Shown: positions 38,337 through 47,910 of the stretch, one piece after another
How the letters are laid out: every line of letters starts with the position of its first letter
Position numbering within the stretch: the stretch's first letter is position 1
Assembly: GCA_013178125.1 (NCBI GenBank)
Contig: JABLXJ010000007.1
Span: 1 to 64,000 of the forward strand
Reading direction: 5' to 3'
DNA length: 64,000 nt
From: Bacillota bacterium
GTDB taxonomy: Bacteria; Bacillota; SHA-98; Ch115; JABLXJ01
The notes under the pieces: model-generated
The model's database searches: none
The model's input: only the letters and a program-made list of their open reading frames with translations
What the model was told of the DNA's origin: nothing
Made by a program: the position numbers and the translations under genes

Positions 38337-40250
38337 TTGCTTAAACAGCCCCAACAACTCCTTAGACAAGCACCGACTACAGGTAGAGGCATCATCATTA
38401 TCTCCATTCTCTCCATCCTCCTACTCATCCTTATGTCCACCCTGCACCTACCCCTATCACTGGGCGACCCAGCCGACGCGCAGGAATCCCAGCCTTTAAA
38501 CCCTTTACAGGCAGGGGCGGGCGCCCCCACAGCCGCGGCCGTTGCGCGCGGCATCTGGATCGACGCGAAGAGCATCCCTTCCGACCCAGATGCTATCCGG
38601 GCCATGGTCAGGCGCCTGAAGGATGCCAACTTCAATATGATCTTCCCCGAGGTCCTCTACCAGGGCTCCACTATCTTTTTCTCAGGGACCGCCGCCTCTG
38701 AGGGCATACAGCCCCAGATGCCGAGGTTCTCAGGGATGGATCCTCTCGCGATCCTGATCGATGAAGCCCACAGGTTCTCTATCGAGGTCCATGCCTGGTT
38801 CAGCATGTTCTATGTCGGGCTCAATACCCCGGGACCGATTCTGGGAAGGCACCCCGAGTGGGCTGCGATCAACAGGCAGGGTGAGATAGGTTACAGGCAA
38901 GGGGTAAACAGGTTCTACTGGGTATGCCCGATGCATCCCGGCGTCCGCGAATACTACACCAGGCTCGTTCAGGAGGTCGCCCGGAAGTATGATATAGACG
39001 GGGTCCACCTCGACTACATCAGGTACCCCGACCCCATACAGGGGGACTTCTGCTATAGCCCGGAGCATCGCGAGGACTTCAAGGCAAAATATGGTGTCGA
39101 CCCGCTCGACCTGGATCCCGAAGCCGACCCGGAGCGATATAAGCTGTGGAACAAGGTGAGGGCGGATGCTGTAACCGAGGTGGTCAGGTCCATAGCCGGG
39201 GAACTGAGACAATCAAAGCCCGGCGCGAGGCTCTCGTGCGCGATCGCGCCCCGGGGGATGCCCATCGAGCTGAACTCGGGCCTTCTCCAGGATTGGCCGG
39301 AGTGGGCGAGCAGGGGCTATGTCGATATGCTCATTCCAATGACATATAGCTCGAGGCCGAACGAGATGAAGGCGCTCTTGACCTGGTCGCAGTACTTCTC
39401 CCGGGGGGCGGTCCCGGTCTATGCAGGTATCCAGGGGTTTGGCCTCTCCGGCCCCGAGGGGTTGCTGGCCCAGGTGAATTCCGCGCTCGAACAGGGCGCA
39501 GGCGGTGTTGTCATCTTTGCCTATCCCTACCTCACCGATGAAAGCCTGGCCGCCCTGAAGGCCGGTCCATTTGCGACCGCAACCGCAGAGGTAGGCACTC
39601 CAGGTAATCTTCCCCAGAACCGTCCCTTTTCTGAAGCCTTTGAACGCCAGGGAGAGCCGCCGCGCATGATACAAGCAATTCGAGTCGCCACCCCTCCTGT
39701 CATCGACGGTATGCTCGACGATGAGGCATGGCAGCTGGCCGGGTGGCAGTCGGGCTTCAAGTTGATCACCGGTGAGGGAGACGCCCGGGAGCAAACCTCC
39801 GTCGCTGTATGTTACGACGATTCCAGGCTCTACATCGCCCTCAGAATGGCGGATGAGAGGCCGGATCTCATCAGCGCGTCGGTCACATCACGGGATGGAC
39901 CTGTATTCTACGATGACTCTGTGGAGGTCTTCCTCGACCCGGCTCATACTCACAGCTTTTATTACCACTTTGCCGTGAATCTCTTCGGGACCCAGTACGA
40001 CAGCTACTCGCGAACAGGCCCATCCTGGAACGGGACATGGCGCGCAAGGGCTTCCACAACAGGAGATGGCTGGGTCATGGAGATGGCCATACCCATCGAT
40101 GAGATTGCGAAATCTCGTCCCACCGCCGGGACCATATGGGGCGCAAATTTCAACAGGACGATGCTCCGGCTGCAGGAATTCAGCGGCTGGGCCTTTACGC
40201 CGGGCACGTTCCACGCACCGTCGTTCTTCGGCGATATAATATTTGAATAA
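38337..40250 (+). CDS. Secreted glycoside-hydrolase-like protein (DUF187/GHL10) with CBM9-like domain
   Basis: A 637-residue exported protein. An N-terminal hydrophobic segment (about 18-43) serves as signal or anchor. Residues about 68-420 form a TIM-barrel like the DUF187/GH10-like family: ARGIWIDAKSIPSDPDAIRAMV, VHAWFSMFYVGLN, HPEWAAINRQGE, DIDGVHLDYIRYP and VDMLIPMTYSS. Residues about 440-637 match a family-9-like carbohydrate-binding domain (PVIDGMLDDEAWQLAGW, FYDDSVEVFLDPAHTHSFYYHFAVNLFG). Homologues in Firmicutes act at the envelope on peptidoglycan or other glycans. TTG start with GAGGTG 9 nt upstream. Divergent from pstS. Confidence 0.85.
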   Translation: MLKQPQQLLRQAPTTGRGIIIISILSILLLILMSTLHLPLSLGDPADAQESQPLNPLQAGAGAPTAAAVARGIWIDAKSIPSDPDAIRAMVRRLKDANFNMIFPEVLYQGSTIFFSGTAASEGIQPQMPRFSGMDPLAILIDEAHRFSIEVHAWFSMFYVGLNTPGPILGRHPEWAAINRQGEIGYRQGVNRFYWVCPMHPGVREYYTRLVQEVARKYDIDGVHLDYIRYPDPIQGDFCYSPEHREDFKAKYGVDPLDLDPEADPERYKLWNKVRADAVTEVVRSIAGELRQSKPGARLSCAIAPRGMPIELNSGLLQDWPEWASRGYVDMLIPMTYSSRPNEMKALLTWSQYFSRGAVPVYAGIQGFGLSGPEGLLAQVNSALEQGAGGVVIFAYPYLTDESLAALKAGPFATATAEVGTPGNLPQNRPFSEAFERQGEPPRMIQAIRVATPPVIDGMLDDEAWQLAGWQSGFKLITGEGDAREQTSVAVCYDDSRLYIALRMADERPDLISASVTSRDGPVFYDDSVEVFLDPAHTHSFYYHFAVNLFGTQYDSYSRTGPSWNGTWRARASTTGDGWVMEMAIPIDEIAKSRPTAGTIWGANFNRTMLRLQEFSGWAFTPGTFHAPSFFGDIIFE

Positions 40251-40388
40251 ACCAAGATGAGGCGGGAGGTGATGGAGGTGATGATGGAGGAAAACGGGTC
40301 AGCCGCGTCGAATCTTTCAACACAAATCCAGGAAGATGCAGGTACAAATCCGGGAGAATGAAAGACGAATGGGGGCGGTATCAGCGTC

Positions 40389-40550
40389 ATGGACAGGTGG
40401 GAGTGTACTGTGTGCGGGTATATCTACGATCCGGAGGAAGGGGACTCCTCCAGCGACATCGACCCGGGAACGCCGTTTGAAGATCTCCCCGAGGACTGGG
40501 TCTGTCCGCAGTGCGGGGCGACAAAGGATCTCTTCGAAAAGTTGGTTTAG
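40389..40550 (+). CDS. Rubredoxin
   Basis: A 53-residue electron-transfer protein. Two CxxC knuckles, [14 protein letters not shown] and [14 protein letters not shown], bind one iron through four Cys. Between them lies the usual [18 protein letters not shown] stretch. ATG start with GGGGGCGG upstream. It follows the GH-like gene by 138 nt; a terminator-like hairpin lies at 40627-40658. Too short to appear in long-ORF lists but unmistakable. Partner oxidoreductase is not in the window; roles in oxygen defence are known for anaerobes. Confidence 0.95.
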   Translation: MDRWECTVCGYIYDPEEGDSSSDIDPGTPFEDLPEDWVCPQCGATKDLFEKLV

Positions 40551-40626
40551 GTCCGGATCGGGTCCGTGATTCGGCATCGGATTCGTGGCTCGGTCTAGAT
40601 GCGGACGCTAGGTATACAGGGTGGAT

Positions 40627-40658
40627 GGGGTTGCACGCCCGGACAGGCATGCAACCCC
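40627..40658. terminator. Stem-loop between convergent rubredoxin and DUF362 genes
   Basis: GGGGTTGCA (40627-40635) and TGCAACCCC (40650-40658) form a 9-bp stem with a 14-nt loop. It lies between the convergent stops of rubredoxin and the DUF362 gene and so may serve both. No long U-tract on either strand. Confidence 0.5.
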
Positions 40659-40672
40659 CCATGTTATCCAAG

Positions 40673-41857
40673 CTACTTGAGCATGTCCTTGACATCCCGG
40701 CCATGAGGAGGGCAACCGGGAATATAGGTTACCTCCTGGGACTGCGCGGAGCGCGCCGCGGCGGCGACATCCCTCATACAGCTGCCCACCAGGATCAGCC
40801 TGCCCTTCACCCCATCCGGCTTTGTCGCGCCAGCCATCTGGCCAAACATTATGGTGTTGCCTCTGAGGAGCTCAAGCTCCCCCTCACGCTCCAGGTTCGA
40901 TATAAAGGTCTCCATGAAATGCCGGCAGCCGCTGCATGCCCCGCTCTCATGCACATATATGCCCTTAGCAATGAGATCGCTGAAGTCCAACACATGACGC
41001 CTGACCTTGCGGGCAATCTCCGAAACCGGCACGCCGGCGACCTTGATCTTCCCCGGGTCGCCGCACCCCAGGCCCTGGGCGTCGGCGAGCCCGATATATT
41101 CAACCTCGCCCGGGTCGATCCCCATGATCAAAGATCCGATGGCATCCGCGGCAACGGTATCCGTCGACGCCACCATAACCCCGAGGTTCGCAGGCTCCCC
41201 GTGGGCTGGCCCGAGGCCCTCCATGCCGATCGTGCCATCAAGGACCGTGAGATCGGGGCAGACGATCTTGTTGAGATCCACTATGGCCTGTGAGAGGCCC
41301 CACTTGTGAAACCGCTTCTTATCCTGTTCCCGTATGATGCCCTTCATATTTTTAAGGCTCAGCGTCACGGGAAGGGCATCGTGGGTCTTCATAACGGGGA
41401 GGTTGATTACCACATCCGCCTCCAGTATAGCCCGGGGCACATGAAGCCTGTGAAAGGCCCGGCCGCATGGCACAGGCACGGCAACCATTTCGGCCGTCTT
41501 CAAGTCCAGGAGCTCGGCCCCGAGCTCCCCGGCGAGGGCGTAATACCCATTCGCCTCAAAGGCGTCTCGCGTCGATGTCCCGACGATCGCCCCCTCGCCG
41601 ATGATGATCTTCCGGGCGCCCGCCTCCTTGACCAGGATCGACAGGGCCTTGACCACACCGGGATTCGTGGTTGCACCTGTCAGGTGGTTTTTCTTGAACC
41701 CGATATTGGGCTTCAAAAGGACGATGTCGCCCGGGCTCACGATCGACCTGATGCCGCCGATGAGGTCCAGGAGGTCACCGGTTGACCTGAGCACCGCCCC
41801 GAAGTCATTGGGATCTCCGCACTTGGTTACGCCAACCAGGGCCCTGCATGAAGTCAT
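40673..41857 (-). CDS. DUF362 domain protein (putative iron-sulfur protein)
   Basis: A 394-residue protein with the DUF362 core: VSPGDIVLLKPNIGFKKNHLTGATTNPGVV, INLPVMKTHDALPVTLSLKNMKGII and DLTVLDGTIGMEGLGPAHGEP. In this family the core is often linked to ferredoxin domains; here only isolated Cys pairs are seen (SGACSGCRHF, IPGCPPHG), so a full 4Fe-4S ferredoxin is not evident. Start: ATG 41857 has GGAGG 9 nt upstream, whereas the earlier ATG at 41866 touches it. Function unknown; cytoplasmic. Confidence 0.85.
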   Translation of the reverse strand: MTSCRALVGVTKCGDPNDFGAVLRSTGDLLDLIGGIRSIVSPGDIVLLKPNIGFKKNHLTGATTNPGVVKALSILVKEAGARKIIIGEGAIVGTSTRDAFEANGYYALAGELGAELLDLKTAEMVAVPVPCGRAFHRLHVPRAILEADVVINLPVMKTHDALPVTLSLKNMKGIIREQDKKRFHKWGLSQAIVDLNKIVCPDLTVLDGTIGMEGLGPAHGEPANLGVMVASTDTVAADAIGSLIMGIDPGEVEYIGLADAQGLGCGDPGKIKVAGVPVSEIARKVRRHVLDFSDLIAKGIYVHESGACSGCRHFMETFISNLEREGELELLRGNTIMFGQMAGATKPDGVKGRLILVGSCMRDVAAAARSAQSQEVTYIPGCPPHGRDVKDMLK

Positions 41858-41912
41858 AATTACCATCCTCCAGCTCTTGGTGCTTCTATAGTCGGTCCCA
41901 CCCCAGTTGATT

Positions 41913-43583
41913 CTATCTCTGGCCCTCTGTTTCCTCTTTGAGCTCGACTATTTTCCATTTCCCCCTGACCCTCCGCAGCGTCAAGAGATCGCGATGTCTC
42001 TGGGTTACCTCTCCCTCGCCGGATGGGAGCGTAAGGGAGTAGGTGGCCCCAAACCTCACCTCTTCAGCCGTCTCGGATATCTTGGTGATCCTGAGGTCCG
42101 TGAGTTTAACAGGGTCCAGCACCTGCTGCACCGGCGGCCCCGCCGCGCCCTCGCCCCCGGCCCCAGCCCCAGCCCCGGTCCCAGCCCCGGCCTGAGTCTT
42201 AGCCCCGGCCTTCGCCCCGACGGAATCGGCAGGGCCAGCGGGCGAAGCCCCCCCTTGGCCCGGAGCGCGCCCGGCCTGGAGCATCATCCCCATATTCACC
42301 TTGTTTATGACGTAGAGATTCGTCACCCACCTGATGACATTCCTGCCCGCCTTTGAATCAATGGCCTCATCGAGGAGCTGCGGGTCGAGGTTATCTATCG
42401 CCTGGTAGTAGAGGGCCACCACCTTTTCCGGCGGCGTCTTCGCCGTTATGACGGGCGGGGTCTTGCCGCCCTGGAAGAGGTAGATTACAACGAGAACGGC
42501 CGCGATCACCCCGGCTATCAACCCGGCCCTCATCCGGAGGGAACGCATCACACGATCAACCCTCTGTGCCCTAGCAAAGGACTCCGCCTTCTTCTTAATA
42601 TCAGCCTGCTCATCCGGACCCGCGTGGAAAGCCCCGGCTTGTTCGATTTTGCGCAAGCGTTCGAGAAGGTCGCCGGGGGATTTGGGCCTCCCTTCCGGGG
42701 ACTTCTCCAGAAGAGACATAACCAGTTCCGCAATCTCCCCCGATATATCGGGATTGTGGTATCGCGGGTCAGCGGGCTTGCGCTCCAGGATGTTTTCGGT
42801 TATCATCTTGGGCTCAGGGTCATCAAAGGGGAGCTTGCCCGTGAGCATGAAGTAAAAGGTCACGCCCGCGGCAAACAGGTCCTGAGCTGGCGTCCAGGCT
42901 TTGCCCCTGATCACCTCCGGCGGGTTGAAGTTATCCTGGATATTGCGGCCCTGGATATTGCGGCCCGGGCGGTAAGGCGCAAGGATCCCGGCAGTATACG
43001 GGTCGAGGAGCGCTGCTTCCCCTGTATCCCTGATGATCACGCTTTCGAGGGTGGGCCCATGCAGGGGTTTCCCTCCTCTGGAGAATTCATCCATAACCCG
43101 GGCGATGGATATCATCCACTTTACAGACCTTTCCGGGTCAGGCGCAGCGTGCCCCAAGTAACCGTCGAGCGCTTCGCCCTCATAGGGATCGGTCTTTATA
43201 TAGTACTTGTCCCCTATATTCTCGACCCCAAGCGGCCTTATGAAGCCCTCGACCGAGATGCCCTCGATCTCGTCTCGGCGTTTCTCAAGATTGCGTACAA
43301 GCTCGATCAGCACTCGCTTCTTGGGCTCGTGCTCGAATCCGAACTCCTCGAGGCGGTAACGCGGAGTCCCGCCAGTGCCAGTCCCCTTGCTGACAGCCTT
43401 GGTGCCAGGTTCCCCGGCAACAGATCCTTCTCCGGCAGCAGGTTCCTCAACAATGAGATATTCAATCCCGCGGGGGGTCTTTCCCTTGCTCAGAACGGTC
43501 CGGTCAGGGTTGAGTCCAGTCTGCACCTTGCTCCCTCCCACCTGGAATAGATATGCTGGGATGGATATCCGCGTCGCATACAT
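41913..43583 (-). CDS. Membrane-anchored pseudokinase-like protein
   Basis: A 556-residue protein with a Ser/Thr-kinase-like fold (about 70-330), one transmembrane helix (about 357-376, LIAGVIAAVLVVIYLFQGG) and an extracellular part ending in a NTF2/lumazine-like region (LTLRRVRGKWKIVELKEE). Kinase late motifs remain (FNPPEVI, DLFAAGVTFYFMLTGKLPF, SPEGRPKSPGDLLERL), but HRDLKxxN is LHGPTLESVI and DFG is LDPY, so catalysis is unlikely. GRNIQ is duplicated by a 15-nt tandem repeat at 42935-42966. An Ala-Gly run (AGAGTGAGAGAG) lies at about 42165-42230. Next to the Amidase_6 gene on the same strand, perhaps a cell-envelope sensing pair. Confidence 0.7.
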   Translation of the reverse strand: MYATRISIPAYLFQVGGSKVQTGLNPDRTVLSKGKTPRGIEYLIVEEPAAGEGSVAGEPGTKAVSKGTGTGGTPRYRLEEFGFEHEPKKRVLIELVRNLEKRRDEIEGISVEGFIRPLGVENIGDKYYIKTDPYEGEALDGYLGHAAPDPERSVKWMISIARVMDEFSRGGKPLHGPTLESVIIRDTGEAALLDPYTAGILAPYRPGRNIQGRNIQDNFNPPEVIRGKAWTPAQDLFAAGVTFYFMLTGKLPFDDPEPKMITENILERKPADPRYHNPDISGEIAELVMSLLEKSPEGRPKSPGDLLERLRKIEQAGAFHAGPDEQADIKKKAESFARAQRVDRVMRSLRMRAGLIAGVIAAVLVVIYLFQGGKTPPVITAKTPPEKVVALYYQAIDNLDPQLLDEAIDSKAGRNVIRWVTNLYVINKVNMGMMLQAGRAPGQGGASPAGPADSVGAKAGAKTQAGAGTGAGAGAGGEGAAGPPVQQVLDPVKLTDLRITKISETAEEVRFGATYSLTLPSGEGEVTQRHRDLLTLRRVRGKWKIVELKEETEGQR

Positions 43584-43702
43584 ATACCCCCATTATTAAA
43601 CGAGATGGGAGCCCAGTTGGTTCCATCCTGGCTAGTTCCTTATTAGTCCCATATAGTATTTTAGCACTCCCGGCTTGAATCGGGTAGGGGGGCATCACTC
43701 GA

Positions 43703-44917
43703 TCACTCAGTTATATGTAAGAGCCAGAATATGGTTTGGCGATCCCATCCCAGGTCCCAGGGCACGTGATAGCGGTCGGCGGTATGCGAGTTTACAAGCA
43801 CATACCCCCGGGAATCCCTCCCGGTAACAATCGCAAAGTGCTCAATGCGCCCCTTTTCCTCATAGCCTATGAGATCGCCCTTTTGAAGTTCCTCCAGAGC
43901 CCCTTGCTGGATAACGTCATGCCAGCCCCCTCGAGCGACCCGTCTCGCGCGCCCGCTATAAAGGAGGTAGCTGGCGAAGCTTTCCGTTTGGACCCAGGCC
44001 TTGCTCCCGCCCCCGCTGAGCGGCGAGCACCTGTAGTACCAGGTCCAATCCGCGGAGAGGCCCCCGGCCTCGGGATCGCCCAGCACCTGTGATACAAAAT
44101 TGGTGCAGTCCCCGCCATTCCCCGTGCAATCCTTGTATTTCGGGTTGTATTCATGCCAGTATTTATCTGCATAGGCGACCGCAGCCTCACGATTATATTT
44201 GCCGGAGGGCAGCCCGGCGGGTGGCTGCTTCCCCCCTCCAATGAGGTTTGTGGTGGGGTTCTTTCCCTGCGAAGGAGGGTTTGATGAGAGTGGCGGAGCA
44301 AGTTTAGGGCCCGGACCTGGCGGGGAGGGGGAGTCAGGCCTGTCCGCCGGCCTAACCTCGGGCACGAGGGTATCCTCATCGAGGGGATCCGTGTACCAGT
44401 CCCGCTTGATCAGCCACGTCCCGTTTTTATTGACGAACTCCATGGTATGACGGGTCCCGATCTTGAAACCGTCAGCCACCGGCACCGGCCCATTGGGCGC
44501 CACGTTCGCCATATCATCGCAAGGGTTATCCCCATAAGAATATCTAAACGCTATATCCTGCGTGAGGTAAACCCAGATGCTATCGCCCCTCGACTCTACG
44601 CCCTGTATCCTGAAATTCGACTCAGCGCCGGTGAAGCGTATCCCCCTCCCGGCTGACCATGCCTTGACATATTTTATCCGACGGGTCTCGTGATCAAGCG
44701 CCCATCGGCCGTATCTTGTCTCAGTATCATAAAATCTGCTGATAGCCTCATCATCACCAGTAAGCAAAGCGTCCGTCCTGGCCCTCAAGACCATGGTTAT
44801 GTGACGTGTGAGAACCTCCCGGAGTTCGGAGTTGGCCCGGACCGCGAGCTGGCTATAAATGGCGTAGACCATGGAAAGCCCGAATAACACTGCCGCCCAG
44901 GCTAATCTAATCTTCAT
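43703..44917 (-). CDS. Exported Amidase_6-domain protein
   Basis: A 404-residue protein with an N-terminal anchor (about 3-25, IRLAWAAVLFGLSMVYAIYSQLAV), an NTF2-like middle part (45-190, ISRFYDTETRYGRWAL ... WLIKRDWYTDPLDE), a Pro-rich linker (195-245) and a C-terminal amidase domain: YNREAAVAYADKYWHEYNPKY, GGDCTNFVSQVL (active Cys), RIEHFAIVTGRD (His) and LVNSHTADRYHVPW. This Cys-His domain cuts peptidoglycan or related amides outside the membrane. ATG 44917 has GGGGGAG 9 nt upstream; a TTG six codons earlier is weaker. Confidence 0.88.
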   Translation of the reverse strand: MKIRLAWAAVLFGLSMVYAIYSQLAVRANSELREVLTRHITMVLRARTDALLTGDDEAISRFYDTETRYGRWALDHETRRIKYVKAWSAGRGIRFTGAESNFRIQGVESRGDSIWVYLTQDIAFRYSYGDNPCDDMANVAPNGPVPVADGFKIGTRHTMEFVNKNGTWLIKRDWYTDPLDEDTLVPEVRPADRPDSPSPPGPGPKLAPPLSSNPPSQGKNPTTNLIGGGKQPPAGLPSGKYNREAAVAYADKYWHEYNPKYKDCTGNGGDCTNFVSQVLGDPEAGGLSADWTWYYRCSPLSGGGSKAWVQTESFASYLLYSGRARRVARGGWHDVIQQGALEELQKGDLIGYEEKGRIEHFAIVTGRDSRGYVLVNSHTADRYHVPWDLGWDRQTIFWLLHITE

Positions 44918-45147
44918 CTTCCACGACTCCCCCAAGCATTTTTAAAATAAATATATGCGTGGCGTTCTTTACCTATCCTGGCCCCAACCTGATAACCGTT
45001 CTCGGCCCCATAAGCCCCATATCCATAAATCTTATAAGCCTTACATATAGAACATAATCGAACCGGCCTCAGCCTTATGAAAACAGTTCTAACATGCCCT
45101 GGCTGCCAGTATCATTCTTTTTAGAGGGGTTAGGGAGCTGGTAAAGC

Positions 45148-45573
45148 GTGTCTACAGTGCTCTTGGCCCTGATCGGGGCCTTCTGCTGGGGGGTCGCGCC
45201 GATTTTCGGCAAGCTGGGTCTTACGCGGGTCGATGCCCTGTCCGCCCTATGCGTGAGAACACTCATGGCCGGATTAATGGTCATCTTCTGGCTTCTCATA
45301 AGCGGTCACGTCGGCGTCTTCAAGTACGTCCTGCCCCGGTCCTACTTCTTTATCGCCCTCGAGGCCATCCTGGCAACGCTGGTGGGGGATCTTGCATACT
45401 ATGCAGCTCTGAAGCGGGGCAATGCGGGGCCGGTTATGCTCGTCATGTCGACGTCGCCACTTGTCACGATGGCTATGGCCATGTTTTTCCTGGGGGAGGA
45501 TCCTTCATGGAAGCAACTGATCGGCGGCATCCTGATCATATGCGGGCTCCTGTTGGTCACGGGCCCGAAATAA
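45148..45573 (+). CDS. EamA/DMT-type transporter, single-domain
   Basis: A 141-residue membrane protein with five predicted helices and one EamA repeat: LALIGAFCWGVAPIFGKLGLTRVDALSALCVRT at the start, then ALEAILATLVGDLAYYAALKRGNAGPVM and LVMSTSPLVTMAMAMFFLGEDPSWKQLIGGILIICGLLLVT. Most EamA proteins have two repeats; single-repeat ones work as dimers. GTG start with GGGAG upstream. Substrate unknown. Alone on the plus strand among minus-strand genes. Confidence 0.9.
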   Translation: MSTVLLALIGAFCWGVAPIFGKLGLTRVDALSALCVRTLMAGLMVIFWLLISGHVGVFKYVLPRSYFFIALEAILATLVGDLAYYAALKRGNAGPVMLVMSTSPLVTMAMAMFFLGEDPSWKQLIGGILIICGLLLVTGPK

Positions 45574-45763
45574 AGGAAGAGAGAGCAGGCCCGAGATAAA
45601 AGGAAGGGCGGGGTGGGCCGGGGGCAAGCTGGCCAGCGGGTCGCGCGGCCAGTCGGCCAGGTCGATTGAGACCAATCGGGATCGATCGAAAGCAACAGAT
45701 AGATTGGCCTGGATCAATGACCGGCCGGCCGCCGCGAAATAGGGTGGCTGTTACGCCCGGACC

Positions 45764-46759
45764 TTAATTAGCAGGTATGACGAGCCTCTGCCCAACCCAT
45801 AGTGCATTTGGATCGGTGATGCCGTTCCAGTTCATAATCCTCTGGATTGAGGCCTTATACCTGACCGCTATCTGCCAGAGCGTGTCTCCAGGCTCCACAA
45901 CGTAGATGATGCTGGACTCGCTACCCGACCACCAGGATGGCGACCCGGTATCTCTCCAACCTGACGCGCTCGACGTGTCGATGATTATAACCTGCCCGAC
46001 CTTGAGGATATCGCTCCACAGGCCGGGATTGAGCTGTTTCAACCTGTATATTGTGGTTCCACTCTTACGAGCTATAATCCACAGGGTGTCACCCTGGCGT
46101 ACGCGATAGTATTTCGTTCCCTGCCAGGAATCGCCCCTCCCGGGAGTGGGGTTTCCAGGCGCGCCCGGCATGCCCGGGTTGAAGGATTCCGCCAGGATCT
46201 TGCCTATGATGGCCAGCTCCTCGGAATCAGACGCCCAGGTTAGCTCGCGAATGGAATTTATGGTCCAGATCGCGTAGGCATCAGGCCCGAACGGCTGGAT
46301 GAGGCCGATCTCAAAAAATCGGCCGCCATGGAGCACCGCGACTTTGGCCTCGCCCGTCCCAGACCACTGGCCCTTATCTATCTTATCCACGAGCACGAAC
46401 TTGTCGTTTTCAGGGTCGAAGCCGTAAGCCTTGCCTTCCTCCCTGGCGACCTCGAGCGAGTCCAGGCGCCACGAATCAAGACCCCTGTAAGCCCGCATCT
46501 GGGCCTTGCCCAGGGCCTGCCAGTCGAGGGCCACCTGCCCGGTGAACACATTGTTGCTGGTGGGCTCCCCTACATTTACATTCCCAGTATCGGGACGGGG
46601 CGCCCTGTATGATGGGTGAAATATCGATGAAAACGAAGAACTCGAAGAATAACGCTCCTCGCCGGATGCCAGGCCTGAAAGGGCCATCATTCCCCCGATG
46701 AGCAGGCTCATCGCGAGGACTGTTAGAAACCTGAATCGCCTTCGCAGCTGTCTCTGCAT
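45764..46759 (-). CDS. Exported protein with two LysM domains
   Basis: A 331-residue envelope protein. Signal/anchor at about 10-33 (FLTVLAMSLLIGGMMALSGLASG), a Ser-rich stretch, a middle domain of unknown family (75-200, AVLHGGRFFEIGLIQPFGPDAYAIWTI) and two C-terminal LysM repeats (YRVRQGDTLWIIARKSGTTIYRLKQLNPGL and YVVEPGDTLWQIAVRYKASIQRIMNWNGI), which bind peptidoglycan or chitin. ATG 46759 follows AAGGAGGAG; a longer frame of 26 residues has no ribosome site. The 332-nt region upstream has ATAT-rich and TAGACTCA-like short repeats and no gene. Confidence 0.88.
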   Translation of the reverse strand: MQRQLRRRFRFLTVLAMSLLIGGMMALSGLASGEERYSSSSSFSSIFHPSYRAPRPDTGNVNVGEPTSNNVFTGQVALDWQALGKAQMRAYRGLDSWRLDSLEVAREEGKAYGFDPENDKFVLVDKIDKGQWSGTGEAKVAVLHGGRFFEIGLIQPFGPDAYAIWTINSIRELTWASDSEELAIIGKILAESFNPGMPGAPGNPTPGRGDSWQGTKYYRVRQGDTLWIIARKSGTTIYRLKQLNPGLWSDILKVGQVIIIDTSSASGWRDTGSPSWWSGSESSIIYVVEPGDTLWQIAVRYKASIQRIMNWNGITDPNALWVGQRLVIPAN

Positions 46760-47091
46760 CAGAAGCTTCTCCTCCTTCTCAAACTCAGACTCAACCTCAA
46801 AGCATGAATATGCGACTCTGCACCTGCGAATCCACACCTGGATGGTGCCATCGCTCGAGAGCTATAACCAAGCCCACCCCAGGCCTATGATAAACGTTTA
46901 CCCGGGACGTGTCACCCCACAAATTGTGTCATACCATGCATGCTTAACCTAAATAGAGATGGTATATCTACGATTCCATATACATGCAAGATATATGCAA
47001 GAGGCTCATGTTCAACCCTATGTAACCTTAAATAAACATGTAGACTCAAATCTACAGACTCACGTAAGGTAGAATCACCCGTAAGATAGAA

Positions 47092-47910
47092 TCAAATGAA
47101 AAAGAAGGAAGAGGGAAGCGCCGCCATGAAATTAACTTCGAGGGGCAACGGGTCGAGGATGAGGTTTCCTCTAAAAAAGGCCTGCCTTGCCGCGGCCGCC
47201 TGGTCTTTCGCCCACCAGATTCGCTCGAATTCCTCCCTGGTCGTGAATATCCCGAGGTAGGGCCAGCCGAATTTCGCCCGGACGAGCCGCAGGATATCCT
47301 TATAGCTCTTCTTCCACTCGGTTATCACAAGACCGTCGGCGACCAGGGAATCAGTGGTAGTGACCAGGCTGACCCGGCCGCCGGCTTTGCCGACGATCAG
47401 GCTCGCCCAGATCTCCCTGCCCGAAAAGATCGCGAGCACCGCCGTCCTGCCGTCAGGCACGCGCACGAGGACGTTCTTCAACCCATTATACGTTATCCCG
47501 CGGGGCTTTGCTTCCTTTGATTCCCTCGTGTATATATAAACCGCCCCATCGTCCTGCGCCTGCCCGATCATGTTGAAGAACCAGACCAGATAGTCATCAA
47601 AATCCTCGTCCACCTTGAATGATTTCTCCCATGAGGCATAGAGCTGCTGCAGCTTGCTGCGCTCGATGATCACCGTCTCGTCCGCGTTATACTCCTCCGC
47701 CAGCTCCCTCCCGCACGACTCGGGGTCGCTGACGCTGACCCCTGATGTGGGGAGGATTCCCAACACGGAATGGTAGACCTTTCTCACCCTGCCGCCATCA
47801 TGGAGCACATAAACGCGCGGCCTCCCCCTGTATGGTCCCCAGATCAGGTCGTAGAGGCGCCTCCACTGTTTATAGTCAATGTCGAACATTGTCACATTCC
47901 GGTCCAGCAC
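47092..47910 (-). CDS. Hypothetical protein, partner of GH35-like gene
   Basis: A 272-residue protein that I do not recognise. It has no signal peptide or membrane helix and looks globular, mixed alpha/beta, with notable segments WGPYRGRPRVYVLHDGGRV, TVIIERSKLQQLYASWEKSF and FGWPYLGIFTTREEFERIWW. The GTG at 47910 shares one base with the stop of the GH35-like gene (TAGTG), so the two are coupled; an internal ATG at 47889 is a possible start. The coupling suggests a role in the same pathway. Confidence 0.75.
   Translation of the reverse strand: MLDRNVTMFDIDYKQWRRLYDLIWGPYRGRPRVYVLHDGGRVRKVYHSVLGILPTSGVSVSDPESCGRELAEEYNADETVIIERSKLQQLYASWEKSFKVDEDFDDYLVWFFNMIGQAQDDGAVYIYTRESKEAKPRGITYNGLKNVLVRVPDGRTAVLAIFSGREIWASLIVGKAGGRVSLVTTTDSLVADGLVITEWKKSYKDILRLVRAKFGWPYLGIFTTREEFERIWWAKDQAAAARQAFFRGNLILDPLPLEVNFMAALPSSFFFI

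Noticed and set aside
40257-40361. 34-residue frame upstream of rubredoxin with good GGAGG motifs
   Set aside because: GAGG repeats are part of its own codons; the peptide has no family mark.
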